From positions 310,001-374,000 of the forward strand of contig NZ_JBICTU010000001.1 in assembly GCF_043197795.1 (NCBI RefSeq): a DNA stretch of 64,000 nucleotides, in the 5' to 3' direction. The DNA comes from Sphaerisporangium sp040649355. Lineage in GTDB: Bacteria; Actinomycetota; Actinomycetes; Streptosporangiales; Streptosporangiaceae. A program made the translations under genes and the position numbers. The notes beneath the pieces are model-generated. The model made no database searches. It had not been told where the DNA came from and worked only from the letters and a program-made list of their open reading frames with translations. Below, one piece after another: positions 16,697 through 25,069 of the stretch (position 1 is its first letter; the number at the start of each line of letters is the position of its first letter).

Positions 16697-17050
16697 CACT
16701 CTCCCAGCGAAATGAAAACGATGCGATTCACTGCATAGCAGTACGAATCAGACAATTGCACGTAACTTAACTTACGCCTTGCAAGTTAAGGACTGCGCTA
16801 TCACTATGGTCGCACGGCCCGTCGCAAAGAGTGAACTTCATCGTGACGGTAATACCAGACAGCGTTTAGCTCGGACAGTACGGCGAAACGGTTCCTTGGT
16901 CTGTGCTCGGTCGCCTTATGAAGTGCTCCTGAGCCGAACCGAGTACTTAATCCTCACAAGTTGCACCTTTGGCCCATACGTGAATGGGGCTCGTCTTGGC
17001 GGTGAAGGCCAGGCAAGTCCCTTGAACGGGACTCAGGAGGTCCGATCCCA
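16697..17050. other. Divergent intergenic region
   Basis: About 350 bp between the XRE gene and the zinc-ribbon gene, less GC-rich than its surroundings. It holds the palindrome at 16766-16790 and a strong AGGAGG ribosome site before 17051. I see no gene in it. Confidence 0.5.
16766..16790. promoter_or_regulatory. Inverted repeat, candidate XRE operator
   Basis: CTTAACTT and AAGTTAAG form perfect 8-bp arms around a 9-bp spacer. The CTTAACTT arm is preceded by GTAA and the unit is AT-rich in a GC-rich genome. It lies 70 bp upstream of the XRE start and 260 bp upstream of the divergent operon. Confidence 0.55.
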
Positions 17051-17509
17051 ATGCGTACCTGTAAGGCCATACGGGTCATCCTGGTGCGTTGGCGGGCGGA
17101 GCAGCCGCCGATGCCGCTTGGGTGTCGGTGGTGTGGGCATCCGCCGTACGCGCATGAGGCCGCGAGCCTGCCGCACCGGCCGGGCCACGATTGGGAGCAG
17201 CCCACTCCGGCGCAGGTCAATGCCCGGATGAGCGCGCGGCGGCGTCTCGGGTTGGACGGCCGGTGGCCGACGGTGATCCCGGTGCGCCCGCTGCCCATGC
17301 GCGAGCCGTACAGCATCCCGTACGAGCGCTACCGCTTCTCGCCGGGATCCCACGTCGGGTTGGCCAGGCGTACGGCGGAGCCCGCGACGGCGGTCGCCGT
17401 TCCGTACCGGCGTGGCCGGCCTCCCGGTACTCGAGTCCCACCCGGCGAGCGCGATCCGTACAAGCGAGAGGTCGAACGCCAGCCGTACAGGCGAGAGGTG
17501 GCGGCGTGA
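17051..17509 (+). CDS. Small zinc-ribbon-like hypothetical protein
   Basis: A 152-residue protein of unknown function. Near the N-terminus CRWCGHPPYAHE could bind zinc with a downstream His (PGHDWEQP). The rest is Arg/Pro-rich and likely disordered, with several PYxR/PYKRE-type repeats near the C-terminus. The start is well supported by AGGAGG eight bases before ATG. Its stop overlaps the GTG of the ATPase-fold gene (GTGA), so the two are co-translated. Proteins of this kind occur beside RsbW-like genes in actinomycetes, but no role is known to me. Confidence 0.7.
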   Translation: MRTCKAIRVILVRWRAEQPPMPLGCRWCGHPPYAHEAASLPHRPGHDWEQPTPAQVNARMSARRRLGLDGRWPTVIPVRPLPMREPYSIPYERYRFSPGSHVGLARRTAEPATAVAVPYRRGRPPGTRVPPGERDPYKREVERQPYRREVAA

Positions 17510-18282
17510 ATGGACGCGATCACAAGACACGGCCAGGTGGACGGCACCGGAAAGGGGCGTCCGCCGAGAAGGCCACCCGGCAGCGATGGGACCTCGCCGA
17601 ACGGGCCTCCGCTCACCAGTTGGACCTGATGGAACCCGAATGGTCCATCTGGTACGGCGTCGGCACACGGCACTTCTACGCCGCCGCCACCTGGCCCGCA
17701 CCCCGACCCCTGATCGTGCGGGCCCGTACCGCCGACGAACTACGCGACCTCATCCGCGAGGCAGAACGGACAACCAGCTCAAGCCTCACTGCCGACCGGT
17801 TCCGCTCGGCACCCCACCCACCCGCTGACCCATCCCGAGGAGTTTCGATGCCCGGAACGCCGGACGGTCTTCGTACCGTCTGCTGGGACCTCCCCCACGA
17901 CCTCTCAGTGATCGGCAAGACCCGCGAACTGGTCAACGGCATCCTCACTGCCTGGACGTTCGGCGATCTCGCGGACGATGTGATCCTGGTCGTCAGTGAA
18001 CTTTTGGCGAACGCGGTCAACTACGGCGACCCACCGATCAGGCTCTCCCTCTGGGCCTCCACCGGGGAGTTGTGCGTCCGAGTCACCGACCATGGGAACG
18101 GTCGACCCCGCCACCTCGACCTCGGCATCGACGCGACCCACGGCCGCGGCCTCACCATCGTCGCCGCCCTCGCCCACGACCATGGCATCACCCCGCTCGC
18201 CGACGGCCCCGGCAAGACGGTCTGGGCCCGCTGGCGAACCGCCGGTCAGAGCGCCGGCCGCGTGTCCGTCGAGCGGATCTAG
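17506..18282 (+). CDS. RsbW-like ATP-binding protein with extra N-terminal domain and internal start
   Basis: From GTG 17506 the frame encodes 258 residues. The N-terminal ~100 carry a small domain (MEPEWSIWYGVGTRHFYAA, then RTADELRDLIREAE) that I associate with separate small actinobacterial proteins. The C-terminal ~140 form a HATPase_c_2 anti-sigma-kinase-like domain with VSELLANAVNYG (N box), DHGNG and HGRGLTIVAAL. Members either phosphorylate anti-anti-sigma factors or act in actinobacterial regulatory pairs. An in-frame ATG at 17848, exactly at the domain border, has GAGGAG five bases upstream, so a second shorter product of 144 residues is likely. The Ser/Pro-rich linker between the parts looks unstructured. 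Confidence 0.8.
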   Translation: MNGRDHKTRPGGRHRKGASAEKATRQRWDLAERASAHQLDLMEPEWSIWYGVGTRHFYAAATWPAPRPLIVRARTADELRDLIREAERTTSSSLTADRFRSAPHPPADPSRGVSMPGTPDGLRTVCWDLPHDLSVIGKTRELVNGILTAWTFGDLADDVILVVSELLANAVNYGDPPIRLSLWASTGELCVRVTDHGNGRPRHLDLGIDATHGRGLTIVAALAHDHGITPLADGPGKTVWARWRTAGQSAGRVSVERI

Positions 18283-18410
18283 TGGGTCACGCCCGCATGC
18301 CCAGCAGCGGATCTTGGTGTGGCGCATGTGGACTCGTCCTCGTCCACGTGCGCGAGCAATTCATGGCGGGGAGCATCTGCCGCTGAGGCATGTGTGGGTT
18401 TCAGGCTCAT
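18279..18410 (-). CDS. Possible small peptide gene, 43 residues
   Basis: An ATG at 18410 has GAGG eight bases upstream and opens a 43-residue frame starting MSLKPTHASAADAPRHELLA and ending in a Ser/Thr/Cys-containing tail (DEDESTCATPRSAAGHAGVTH without its last few residues in other frames). Its TAG overlaps the stop of the convergent ATPase-fold gene. No domain is recognised. The acidic core followed by a small-residue tail would fit a leader/core peptide, but there is no modification enzyme nearby, and codon use is not strongly coding. Confidence 0.28.
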   Translation of the reverse strand: MSLKPTHASAADAPRHELLAHVDEDESTCATPRSAAGHAGVTH

Positions 18411-18494
18411 GTGGGTCACCTCTAAATGGTTTGCCCGCGGATGGCGCGCATTGGGATGCTCGGCCCTAGCAGGAACCCGGAGAGGAACCGCGAA

Positions 18495-19499
18495 GTGGCC
18501 GTCACCGCGTCCAGCAAGCTGTCCGAGTCCGAGCCGGAAGTCCGCACGGCGGCCGGTGTCCTCCGCGGCGGCCGGGAGGCCGGCCTGGCGGTCTTCCGCG
18601 GCATCCCGTTCGCCGAGCCGCCGGTCGGCGACCTGCGTTTCGCCGCGCCGCAGCCGGTGCGCGGCTGGGACGGTGTGCGCCCGGCGGTCTCGTACGGCCC
18701 GCCGCCCCCGCAGTCCGGCGTGCTCGGGGCGTCCCAGGACACCGCCGGCGACGACTGGTTGACGGTCAACGTCTGGACACCGGAACCGGATCCGGCGGCA
18801 GGGCTCCCGGTGATGGTGTGGATCCCCGGCGGCGCTTACGCCATGGGCGACTCCAGCCTCCCGGAATACGACGCCGGGCACCTGGCCGGGAGCGGAGCCG
18901 TGGTCGTGACCCTCAACTACCGTCTCGGTATCGAGGGTTTCGCGCAGATCGACGGGGCCCCGGCCAACCGGGGACTGCTCGACCAGGTCGCGGCCTTGCA
19001 GTGGGTGCGGGACAACATCCGGGTGTTCGGCGGCGACCCGGACCGGGTCACGGTCTTCGGGCAGTCGGCGGGCGGCGGGTCGGTCGCCGCGCTGCTCGCC
19101 ATGCCGCGCGCCGCCGGGTTATTCCGCCGGGCGGTCGCACAGAGCGTCCCGGGGACGTTCTTCTCTCCCGAACTGGCCGCCGACATCGCCGCCGCCTGCG
19201 CCGCCGAGCTTGGGGTACGGCCCACGGTGTCCGGCCTGTCGGCGGTGGACCCGGCCCGGCTGCCCGCCGCGGGCGACGCGATCTTCGCTGCTGTGGCAGG
19301 ACCACACCTTCCCGGCGCTCCCTCTGCTCGCAGTCATACCGCGGTCGCGTACGGGCCCTGTGGGGTGAGCCTGACGGCGTTCAGCAAAGGCAGGCGGAGG
19401 ACGAACCGTGCGCCCCGTGGCGAGTCCTCGATCTTCAGTGTTCCGTTGTGGGCGGCGACGATCGAACGGGAGATGGCCAGCCCGAGGCCGCTGCCCTGA
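18495..19499 (+). pseudogene. Type B carboxylesterase, 3' truncated
   Basis: About 270 residues match the N-terminal half of type B carboxylesterases: FRGIPFAEPPVGDLRF, the oxyanion segment GGAYAMG, and the nucleophile elbow FGQSAGGGSV. Similarity ends near 19300; the remaining codons run antisense through the end of the histidine kinase gene. The family is normally about 500 residues, and the catalytic acid and His lie in the missing half, so the product cannot be active. The GTG at 18495 is preceded by GGAGAGG. The truncation point abuts the kinase 3' end, suggesting a rearrangement joined the two. Confidence 0.75.
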
Positions 19500-20728
19500 G
19501 GGTCTCTGCGTCGTCCCTCACCGAGACGGACGAAGGGCTGGAAAACGCGTTCGCGGTCTTCGGGCGCGATGCCCTTTCCGTCGTCGATCACCGTCACGAC
19601 GGCCGCGCCGGCGGCGCACCGCGCGGTGACCTCGACGGCCGCCTTCGCGTGCCGCTGCGCGTTGACGACGAGGTTGTTCAGGACGGCCGCCAGCTGCAAC
19701 CGGTTTCCCAGCACCTTCACCTCGCCGTACACGTGGGTGGACACCGGCACGGGCCTGGCCGTCGTGATCATCTCTTCTTTCACCACCGCGCCGAGGTCGA
19801 GCGGTTCCAAGGGCGCGGGAGCCGTCTTGATCCGGGCGTACGCCAGCAGATCGTCGATCAGTTCCTGGAGCCGCTCGGCGGAGCAAAGCCCTGTTCTGAT
19901 CGTTTCGCACGGATCTACGTCGTCTGGATACAGCAGCGCTTCCTCCAACTGCGTCCGCAGTCCCGCCAGGGGGGTCTTCAGCTCGTGCGAGACGACGTGC
20001 GCGAACCGGCGCTGCTGCTCCATCGCCTCTTCCAGCCGGGTGAGCGTCTGGTTGGCGGTACGGGCGAGCCGTCCGATCTCGTCGTCGCTCCGGGGCTCGG
20101 GGACGCGCAGGCTCAGGTTCGTCACGCTGATCTCCGACATCCTCGCCCGGATCAGTTCCACGGGACGCAGCGTACGGCCGATGAGGATCCAGGTCAGCCA
20201 GGTCGTGGCCAGGACGACCGGTATGCCCAGCGCCAACGTCGAGAACTCCAGCAGGTGGGACGCCAGGACGGGGGGTGGTTCCATGCCCGCGTACACGAAG
20301 TCAGGCTCGTCCGCCACGATCCGCGGGTAGACCTGGGGCGGGATGCGGACCGCGGTGATCAGGTGACAACCGGCCCGCGAGCACTCGGTCAGATTGACGA
20401 TCGGCTTGTCGGCCGTCGGCCGGACGATGCTCAGCGGGGGCCATCCCACGGCTCCGGCGTTCCCCGCGATCACCTTCCCGCGGGAGTTGACGATCTGGAG
20501 CACGTCCACGGGCGTGTTGGGGGGCGGGGGCAGCCTCCCGCCGGTTCTCATCAAGGCGATCCATTCGGTCGCCGCCCCCTGGGTCTGATTGAAGACCTGA
20601 TTCTGAACCTGGTTGCGAACGGCGAGGTCGAACCCGATGCCCATCAGGGTCATGAGGAGCAGAGACGCGGCCGCCGCGAGCATGGCGAAGCGCGCCTGGA
20701 TCGAATGACCGTGTAATAGATCTCCCAT
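19334..20728 (-). CDS. Membrane sensor histidine kinase (HAMP-HisKA-HATPase)
   Basis: A 464-residue classical sensor kinase. Two membrane helices (about 15-37 and 168-190) bracket a periplasmic region containing a Cys pair (LTECSRAGCHLI). HAMP follows, then HisKA with the phospho-acceptor in FAHVVSHELKTPLAGL. The HATPase domain has the N box NNLVVNAQRH, DDGKGI and GSGLGLAISRSIV. No response regulator gene is adjacent, which is unusual for this type; it may have been lost with the esterase 3' end. ATG 20728 has GAGGG upstream. Confidence 0.88.
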   Translation of the reverse strand: MGDLLHGHSIQARFAMLAAAASLLLMTLMGIGFDLAVRNQVQNQVFNQTQGAATEWIALMRTGGRLPPPPNTPVDVLQIVNSRGKVIAGNAGAVGWPPLSIVRPTADKPIVNLTECSRAGCHLITAVRIPPQVYPRIVADEPDFVYAGMEPPPVLASHLLEFSTLALGIPVVLATTWLTWILIGRTLRPVELIRARMSEISVTNLSLRVPEPRSDDEIGRLARTANQTLTRLEEAMEQQRRFAHVVSHELKTPLAGLRTQLEEALLYPDDVDPCETIRTGLCSAERLQELIDDLLAYARIKTAPAPLEPLDLGAVVKEEMITTARPVPVSTHVYGEVKVLGNRLQLAAVLNNLVVNAQRHAKAAVEVTARCAAGAAVVTVIDDGKGIAPEDRERVFQPFVRLGEGRRRDPQGSGLGLAISRSIVAAHNGTLKIEDSPRGARFVLRLPLLNAVRLTPQGPYATAV

Positions 20729-20730
20729 CC

Positions 20731-20880
20731 ACTGCCCTCACAGATTCCTGGGCCTGGACCGCTTCGCGCGCGACTTCGGGCAGAAAGGCGTTGATCGCTT
20801 CGGCGCGTACGCCACAGGACAGCCCTACCGCGAGCCGGAGGCGTTCAATCCCGGCGTCGGCAAAACCTTGTCCAGGACGG
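20731..20880 (+). other. Possible gene remnant with coding-like composition
   Basis: One forward frame reads RFLGLDRFARDFGQKGVDRF followed by GAYATGQPYREPEAFNPGVG with strongly GC-rich third positions, but it has no start codon or ribosome site and runs into the antisense of the roadblock gene. I do not recognise the source protein. It may be a leftover of the rearrangement that truncated the esterase. Confidence 0.25.
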
Positions 20881-20945
20881 TCTCGGCACCGGCCCGCACC
20901 CAACCCTCCTCCTCTGACGGATGGGAGCGAAGCACGGCTCGTCTG

Positions 20946-21332
20946 TCAGAGCGTGCCTCTGGGGTGGGTGGTCAGGTGGCGGCCCACTCGGCCGACGAGG
21001 CGGGCCATCTCGTAGGCGATCAGGCCGGCGTCGGCGTCCATCATGCTCATCACCGCGAGGCAGCTTCCGTTACCCGCCGCCGTGACGAACAGCAGGGCCG
21101 CCTCCATCTCCACGATGGTCTGGCGTACGGCGCCGCCGCCGAAGCGCATGCTCGTACCTTTGGCGAGGCTCTGGAAGCCGGCGGCCACGGCTGACAGGTG
21201 TTCCGCGTCCTCGCGGGAGAGGCTGCCGGAGGCCGCGACGCGCAACCCGTCGTTGGACAGGATGATCGCGTGCCGCACGTCCGTCACCCGTGTCACGAAG
21301 TCGTCAAGCAGCCAGTTCAGCTCGGTCGACAT
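20946..21332 (-). CDS. Orphan roadblock/LC7 protein
   Basis: A 128-residue paralogue of the conservon roadblock protein at 10780-11187; both contain NWLLDD, REDAEHLSAVA and RQTIVEMEA. The start at 21332 has GAGGAGG upstream. No NIT kinase, DUF742 or GTPase gene accompanies it, so it is either a stand-alone regulator that borrows conservon partners or the survivor of a lost conservon. The nearest signalling gene is the classical kinase downstream. Confidence 0.88.
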   Translation of the reverse strand: MSTELNWLLDDFVTRVTDVRHAIILSNDGLRVAASGSLSREDAEHLSAVAAGFQSLAKGTSMRFGGGAVRQTIVEMEAALLFVTAAGNGSCLAVMSMMDADAGLIAYEMARLVGRVGRHLTTHPRGTL

Positions 21333-21533
21333 CCCCACACCTCCTCGCCGTCTCGTTCGCGGTCGGCAACGCGGAGATCGTGAACCGGATGGACCCGCTC
21401 GATGCCATGTCACCTCGTCGGTTCGCCGGGGTGCCGCCAGGGACCGGCAGCCGAGGGCGAAGATCGGCGACGAGACTAGCACTGTGACGGACGATTTTCT
21501 TGATACATCCGTGATATTTGGTGAATTGAGGTC

Positions 21534-22214
21534 TTACGTGATTAGTGTCGGCTTAGCAGCGCGGTAGACCTCCCCCAGCCGCTTGTGGTGCTTTCGATGA
21601 GCCGCGGGAGTCCAGGCGATGCGGATCAGTTGTACGGCCACGACGGCGAGGGCCGCCGCTTCGATGCCGAGGAGGGACCACTCGACCAGGCCGATCAGCA
21701 CCTGGTGCCCAGGGAGGGCGAGGTAGGTCAGCACGGCCAGGGCGCCGCCCGCGCCCAGGGACAGCCACTCCAGCGGGCGGGCCGCCGGCCGCCAGCGCTC
21801 GTCGTCGCCGAACCGCCGCACCATCAGCGCGGCGGCTCCGGCGAGGCCGGCCAGCGCGACCACGATCATGATGTCGGCCGCGACCGTCCCCGGAAGCAGG
21901 GCCGCACCGGTCAGCGACGCCGCCCACACCGCCACCAGCCGCTCGGGCCAGCCCGCGACAGGCGCCCGTACGGCCCGCAGGCACGCGAGCAGCCCGAGCG
22001 AGGACGCCGCGAGCATCACCATCGCGAGCGAGGTGCCCGGGTCCAGAGCCGTGGACCGGCCGATGGTCAGGTGAAGCGTGTCAAGGGGGACACCGATCCG
22101 GCCGACCGCCATCGTGATCGACGCGACCAGCACTCCGGTTCCGGCGACCAGGGGGTAAAGCCTTCTCAGGGGCAGCATGGACCAAGACTGACCCGAAACG
22201 ATCGTTTCGAACAT
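21534..22214 (-). CDS. DUF998-like integral membrane protein
   Basis: A 226-residue membrane protein with about six hydrophobic helices (for example YPLVAGTGVLVASITMAVG and SLAMVMLAASSLGLLACLRA) matching the general layout of DUF998 proteins. Function unknown. The ATG at 22214 has AGGGG eight bases upstream. A tandem repeat array separates it from the end of xylB on the same strand. Confidence 0.68.
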   Translation of the reverse strand: MFETIVSGQSWSMLPLRRLYPLVAGTGVLVASITMAVGRIGVPLDTLHLTIGRSTALDPGTSLAMVMLAASSLGLLACLRAVRAPVAGWPERLVAVWAASLTGAALLPGTVAADIMIVVALAGLAGAAALMVRRFGDDERWRPAARPLEWLSLGAGGALAVLTYLALPGHQVLIGLVEWSLLGIEAAALAVVAVQLIRIAWTPAAHRKHHKRLGEVYRAAKPTLIT

Positions 22215-22267
22215 CCGGTGCCGCCCCTGAGCGACCCCTGAGGCGGTCCCGGGATGCCTCAGGGTCG

Positions 22268-22440
22268 GGGCCGTCCAGCGATCCCCGCGCGGCGCGAGCG
22301 GACACCGGAGCCGGACTCCAGCCACGACCTCCGCGCGGCGCGAGCGGACACCCGAGCCGGACTCCAGCCACCGAGTAGCGCGCGCGGACACCGGAGTCAG
22401 ATTCCAGCCACGACCTCCGCGTAACGCGAGCGGACATCGG
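22268..22440. repeat. Imperfect ~45-bp tandem repeats derived from the xylB 3' end
   Basis: Four degenerate copies of a unit containing GCGAGCGGACACCGG and CTCCAGCCACGACCTCCG lie head to tail. The rightmost copy is the final coding sequence of xylB (encoding DVRSRYAEVVAGI). The others follow its stop codon, so they look like tandem duplications of the gene's end rather than an independent element. Confidence 0.75.
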
Positions 22441-23788
22441 GGGCCGGGTCGGCCTCGAAGAGCGCGGGGGTTCCGGCCTCCCACCTCGGAGGTTCCGGGG
22501 TGCCGGCGAGGAGCCAGGCGGCCTGGCGTGCCGCCCCGTCGGCGACGTACTCCCCGGGCTCGGGCACGAGCACGGGACGTCCGAACACCGCGGGCGCGAT
22601 CCTGCGTACCGCCTCGGACCTGGCGCCTCCGCCGATGAGCAGCACCCGTCCTGGAGCGATCCCCAGCGCGTCCAGCGCGTCGGCCAGCCCGCAGAGCATG
22701 CCCTCCACGGCGGCCCGCGCGAGGTGCGCGGGGGTCGAGTTGGACAGCCGCAGCCCGTGTACCGACCCGGTGGCCTCGGGGAGGTTCGGGGTCCGCTCCC
22801 CTTCCAGGTACGGCACGAGCACGAGCCCGTCCGCACCCGATGGGGCCCGCAGGGCGAGATCGGAGAGCTCCGCCGTGGTCACGCCGGCCATGCGCGCCGC
22901 CGCGTCCAGCACCCGGGCGGCGTTGAGCGTGCACACCAGCGGAAGGAACCGGCCGGTCGCGTCGGCGAAGCCCGCCACGGCGCCCGAGGGGTCCTGGCTC
23001 GGGACTTCGGAGCAGGCGAAGACCGTCCCCGAGGTCCCGATCGAGACCACCACGTCGCCGGGGAGCAGCCCGGCTCCGAGGGCCGCGGCCATGTTGTCGC
23101 CGGTGCCCGGCGCGAGTCGTACGGCCTCACCCCGCCCTGTGTCGCGTGACTCTCCCGCCTGGCCGGTGGGGTCGAGCACGCGGGGCACCTGCGGGGCGTG
23201 GCCCATGGCCAGCTTGAGCAGGTCGGGGCGGTAGGAGCCCGTCGCGGGCGACCAGTAGCCGGTGCCGGAGGCGTCGCCCCGGTCGGTCGTGATCGCGCCG
23301 ACGCCCGGCGATCCTGCCAGGCGCCAGGTGAGCCAGTCGTGCGGCAGGCACACCGCGGCCGTACGGGCGGCGTTGTCCGGCTCGTGCTCGGCCAGCCAGC
23401 GGAGCTTGGTCACGGTGAACGACGCGACCGGAACGCTGCCGGCCGCCTCCGCCCATGCCCTCGGCCCGCCCAGCTCCGTGATCAGGTCCTCGGCCGCGCG
23501 CGCGGAGCGGGTGTCGTTCCACAGCAGCGCGTCCCGGACGACCTCGCCGTGCTCGTCGAGGCACACCATGCCGTGCTGCTGCGCGGCGACCGACAGCGCC
23601 GCCACGTCGGCGAGGCCGCCCGCGGCGGCGACCGCCTCCTGGAGCGCGTTCCACCAGTGGTCCGGGTGGATCGCGGTGCCGGGCGGGTGGGGCGCCCGGC
23701 CCTCGCGGACCAGGCTCCCCGTCTCGGCGTCGCGGATGACGACCTTGCAACTCTGCGTCGAGGAGTCGACTCCCGCGACCAGGGTCAT
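22397..23788 (-). CDS. xylB: Xylulokinase
   Basis: A 463-residue FGGY-family kinase converting D-xylulose to D-xylulose 5-phosphate with ATP. The N-terminal ATP motif is AGVDSSTQSCKVV, the substrate-binding segment is AAQQHGMV, and the C-terminal lobe has VSIGTSGTV and GGGARSEAVRRI. Its ATG overlaps the stop of xylA (ATGA), so the two are translationally coupled. The final codons are the unit that has been tandemly duplicated downstream. Confidence 0.95.
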   Translation of the reverse strand: MTLVAGVDSSTQSCKVVIRDAETGSLVREGRAPHPPGTAIHPDHWWNALQEAVAAAGGLADVAALSVAAQQHGMVCLDEHGEVVRDALLWNDTRSARAAEDLITELGGPRAWAEAAGSVPVASFTVTKLRWLAEHEPDNAARTAAVCLPHDWLTWRLAGSPGVGAITTDRGDASGTGYWSPATGSYRPDLLKLAMGHAPQVPRVLDPTGQAGESRDTGRGEAVRLAPGTGDNMAAALGAGLLPGDVVVSIGTSGTVFACSEVPSQDPSGAVAGFADATGRFLPLVCTLNAARVLDAAARMAGVTTAELSDLALRAPSGADGLVLVPYLEGERTPNLPEATGSVHGLRLSNSTPAHLARAAVEGMLCGLADALDALGIAPGRVLLIGGGARSEAVRRIAPAVFGRPVLVPEPGEYVADGAARQAAWLLAGTPEPPRWEAGTPALFEADPAPDVRSRYAEVVAGI

Positions 23789-24936
23789 CCCCGCACTCCG
23801 AGGAGGTGCTCAAGCGCGAGCTGGTTGAGGCGGGTGAAGTGGAAGCCGCGCTCGGCCACCTTGTCGATGTCGAAGTCGTCGTTGGCGAGGTTCTCGTAGG
23901 TCTCGCCGGGGGCCAGGGTGGGCTGCGCCAGCTCGGTGACGCGGGAGTTCACGAGGGCCTCCTGGACCTCGGGGTCGGCGCGGAACGCCGCCGACTTCTC
24001 CTTGAGGATCAGGTACGTCCGCATGTTCGCGGCGGCCGAGACCCACACGTCCTCGGCGTCCTCGGTGCGCAGCGGCTTGTAGTCGAAGTGACGCGGGCCC
24101 TCGTAGCCACCGTTCTCCAGCAGGTCGACCAGGAAGAACGCGCTCTTCAGGTCGCCGTGGCCGAAGACGAGGTCCTGGTCGTACTTCGGACCGTGCTGGC
24201 CGTTGAGGTCGAGGTGGAAGAGTTTGCCGTGCCAGAGCGCCTGGGCGATGCCGTGGACGAAGTTCAGCCCGGCCATCTGCTCGTGGCCCACCTCGGGGTT
24301 GAGGCCGACCATCTCGGGGTGCTCCAGCTCGTTGATCAGCGCGAGCGCGTGGCCGATCGTGGGGAGCAGGATGTCGCCGCGGGGCTCGTTCGGCTTGGGT
24401 TCGAGGGCGAACCGCAGGTCGTACCCCTTGTCGATCACGTACGAGCAGAGGATGTCGAGGCTCTCCTTGTAGCGGTCGAGCGCCGCCCTGACGTCCTTGG
24501 CGGCGTCGGACTCCGCGCCCTCGCGCCCGCCCCAGCAGACGTACGTCGTCGCGCCCAGTTCGGCGGCGAGGTCGATGTTGCGGATGACCTTGCGGAGCGC
24601 GTACCGGCGGACGTCCCGGTCGTTGCTGGTGAAGCCGCCGTCCTTGAAGACGGGGTGGGTGAACAGGTTGGTCGTGGCCATGGGAACCTTGAGGCCGGTT
24701 TCGCTCAGAGCCCGCTTGAAGTTCTCGATGGCCTTGTCGCGGTCGGGCTCGGTGGCGAGGAGGTCGTCGTCATGAAAGGTCACGCCGTAGGCGCCGAGTT
24801 CGGCGAGGCGGTGCACCGCCACCGCCGGGTCGAGCGGGGCGCGGCTGGCCTCGCCGAACGGGTCACGCGCCTGCCAGCCGACCGTCCACAGGCCGAACGT
24901 GAACTTGTCTTCCTTCGTGGGTGCGTACTCGTTCAC
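23785..24936 (-). CDS. xylA: Xylose isomerase
   Basis: A 383-residue actinobacterial (class I) xylose isomerase converting D-xylose to D-xylulose. VTFHDDDLLA holds the catalytic His/Asp pair. EPKPNEPRGD, NPEVGHEQMAG and FHLDLNGQ carry the metal-binding Glu/His/Asp residues. The GTG start at 24936 follows GGGAG and gives the typical N-terminus NEYAPTKEDKFTFGLWTVGW; a longer upstream frame lacks similarity. It is the first gene of xylA-xylB, divergent from a ROK regulator, with the operator 16 bp upstream. Confidence 0.96.
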   Translation of the reverse strand: MNEYAPTKEDKFTFGLWTVGWQARDPFGEASRAPLDPAVAVHRLAELGAYGVTFHDDDLLATEPDRDKAIENFKRALSETGLKVPMATTNLFTHPVFKDGGFTSNDRDVRRYALRKVIRNIDLAAELGATTYVCWGGREGAESDAAKDVRAALDRYKESLDILCSYVIDKGYDLRFALEPKPNEPRGDILLPTIGHALALINELEHPEMVGLNPEVGHEQMAGLNFVHGIAQALWHGKLFHLDLNGQHGPKYDQDLVFGHGDLKSAFFLVDLLENGGYEGPRHFDYKPLRTEDAEDVWVSAAANMRTYLILKEKSAAFRADPEVQEALVNSRVTELAQPTLAPGETYENLANDDFDIDKVAERGFHFTRLNQLALEHLLGVRG

Positions 24937-24951
24937 TGTTGGTCTCTCCCG

Positions 24952-24976
24952 ATTTAGTCTATGTTGTGGACTAAAT
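24952..24976. promoter_or_regulatory. XylR-type operator palindrome
   Basis: ATTTAGTC and GACTAAAT form perfect 8-bp arms around a 9-bp spacer between xylA and the ROK gene, the geometry of XylR operators. A repressor here would block xylA and could autoregulate. Confidence 0.85.
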
Positions 24977-25069
24977 ATCGGCCGGTACTCGCGGCAGGTC
25001 AAGAGGGACGCCCCGGCGAGTTCACGGGAAGGTATTGGGCGCTGTGATCGAAGCAGGAGACAACCCCTG

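Noticed and set aside
20946..21332. A second complete conservon
   Set aside because: No NIT kinase, DUF742 or GTPase gene is adjacent; the nearby kinase is a classical HAMP-HisKA type.
22268..22440. CRISPR array
   Set aside because: Units are adjacent and degenerate with no unique spacers, and they derive from the xylB 3' end.
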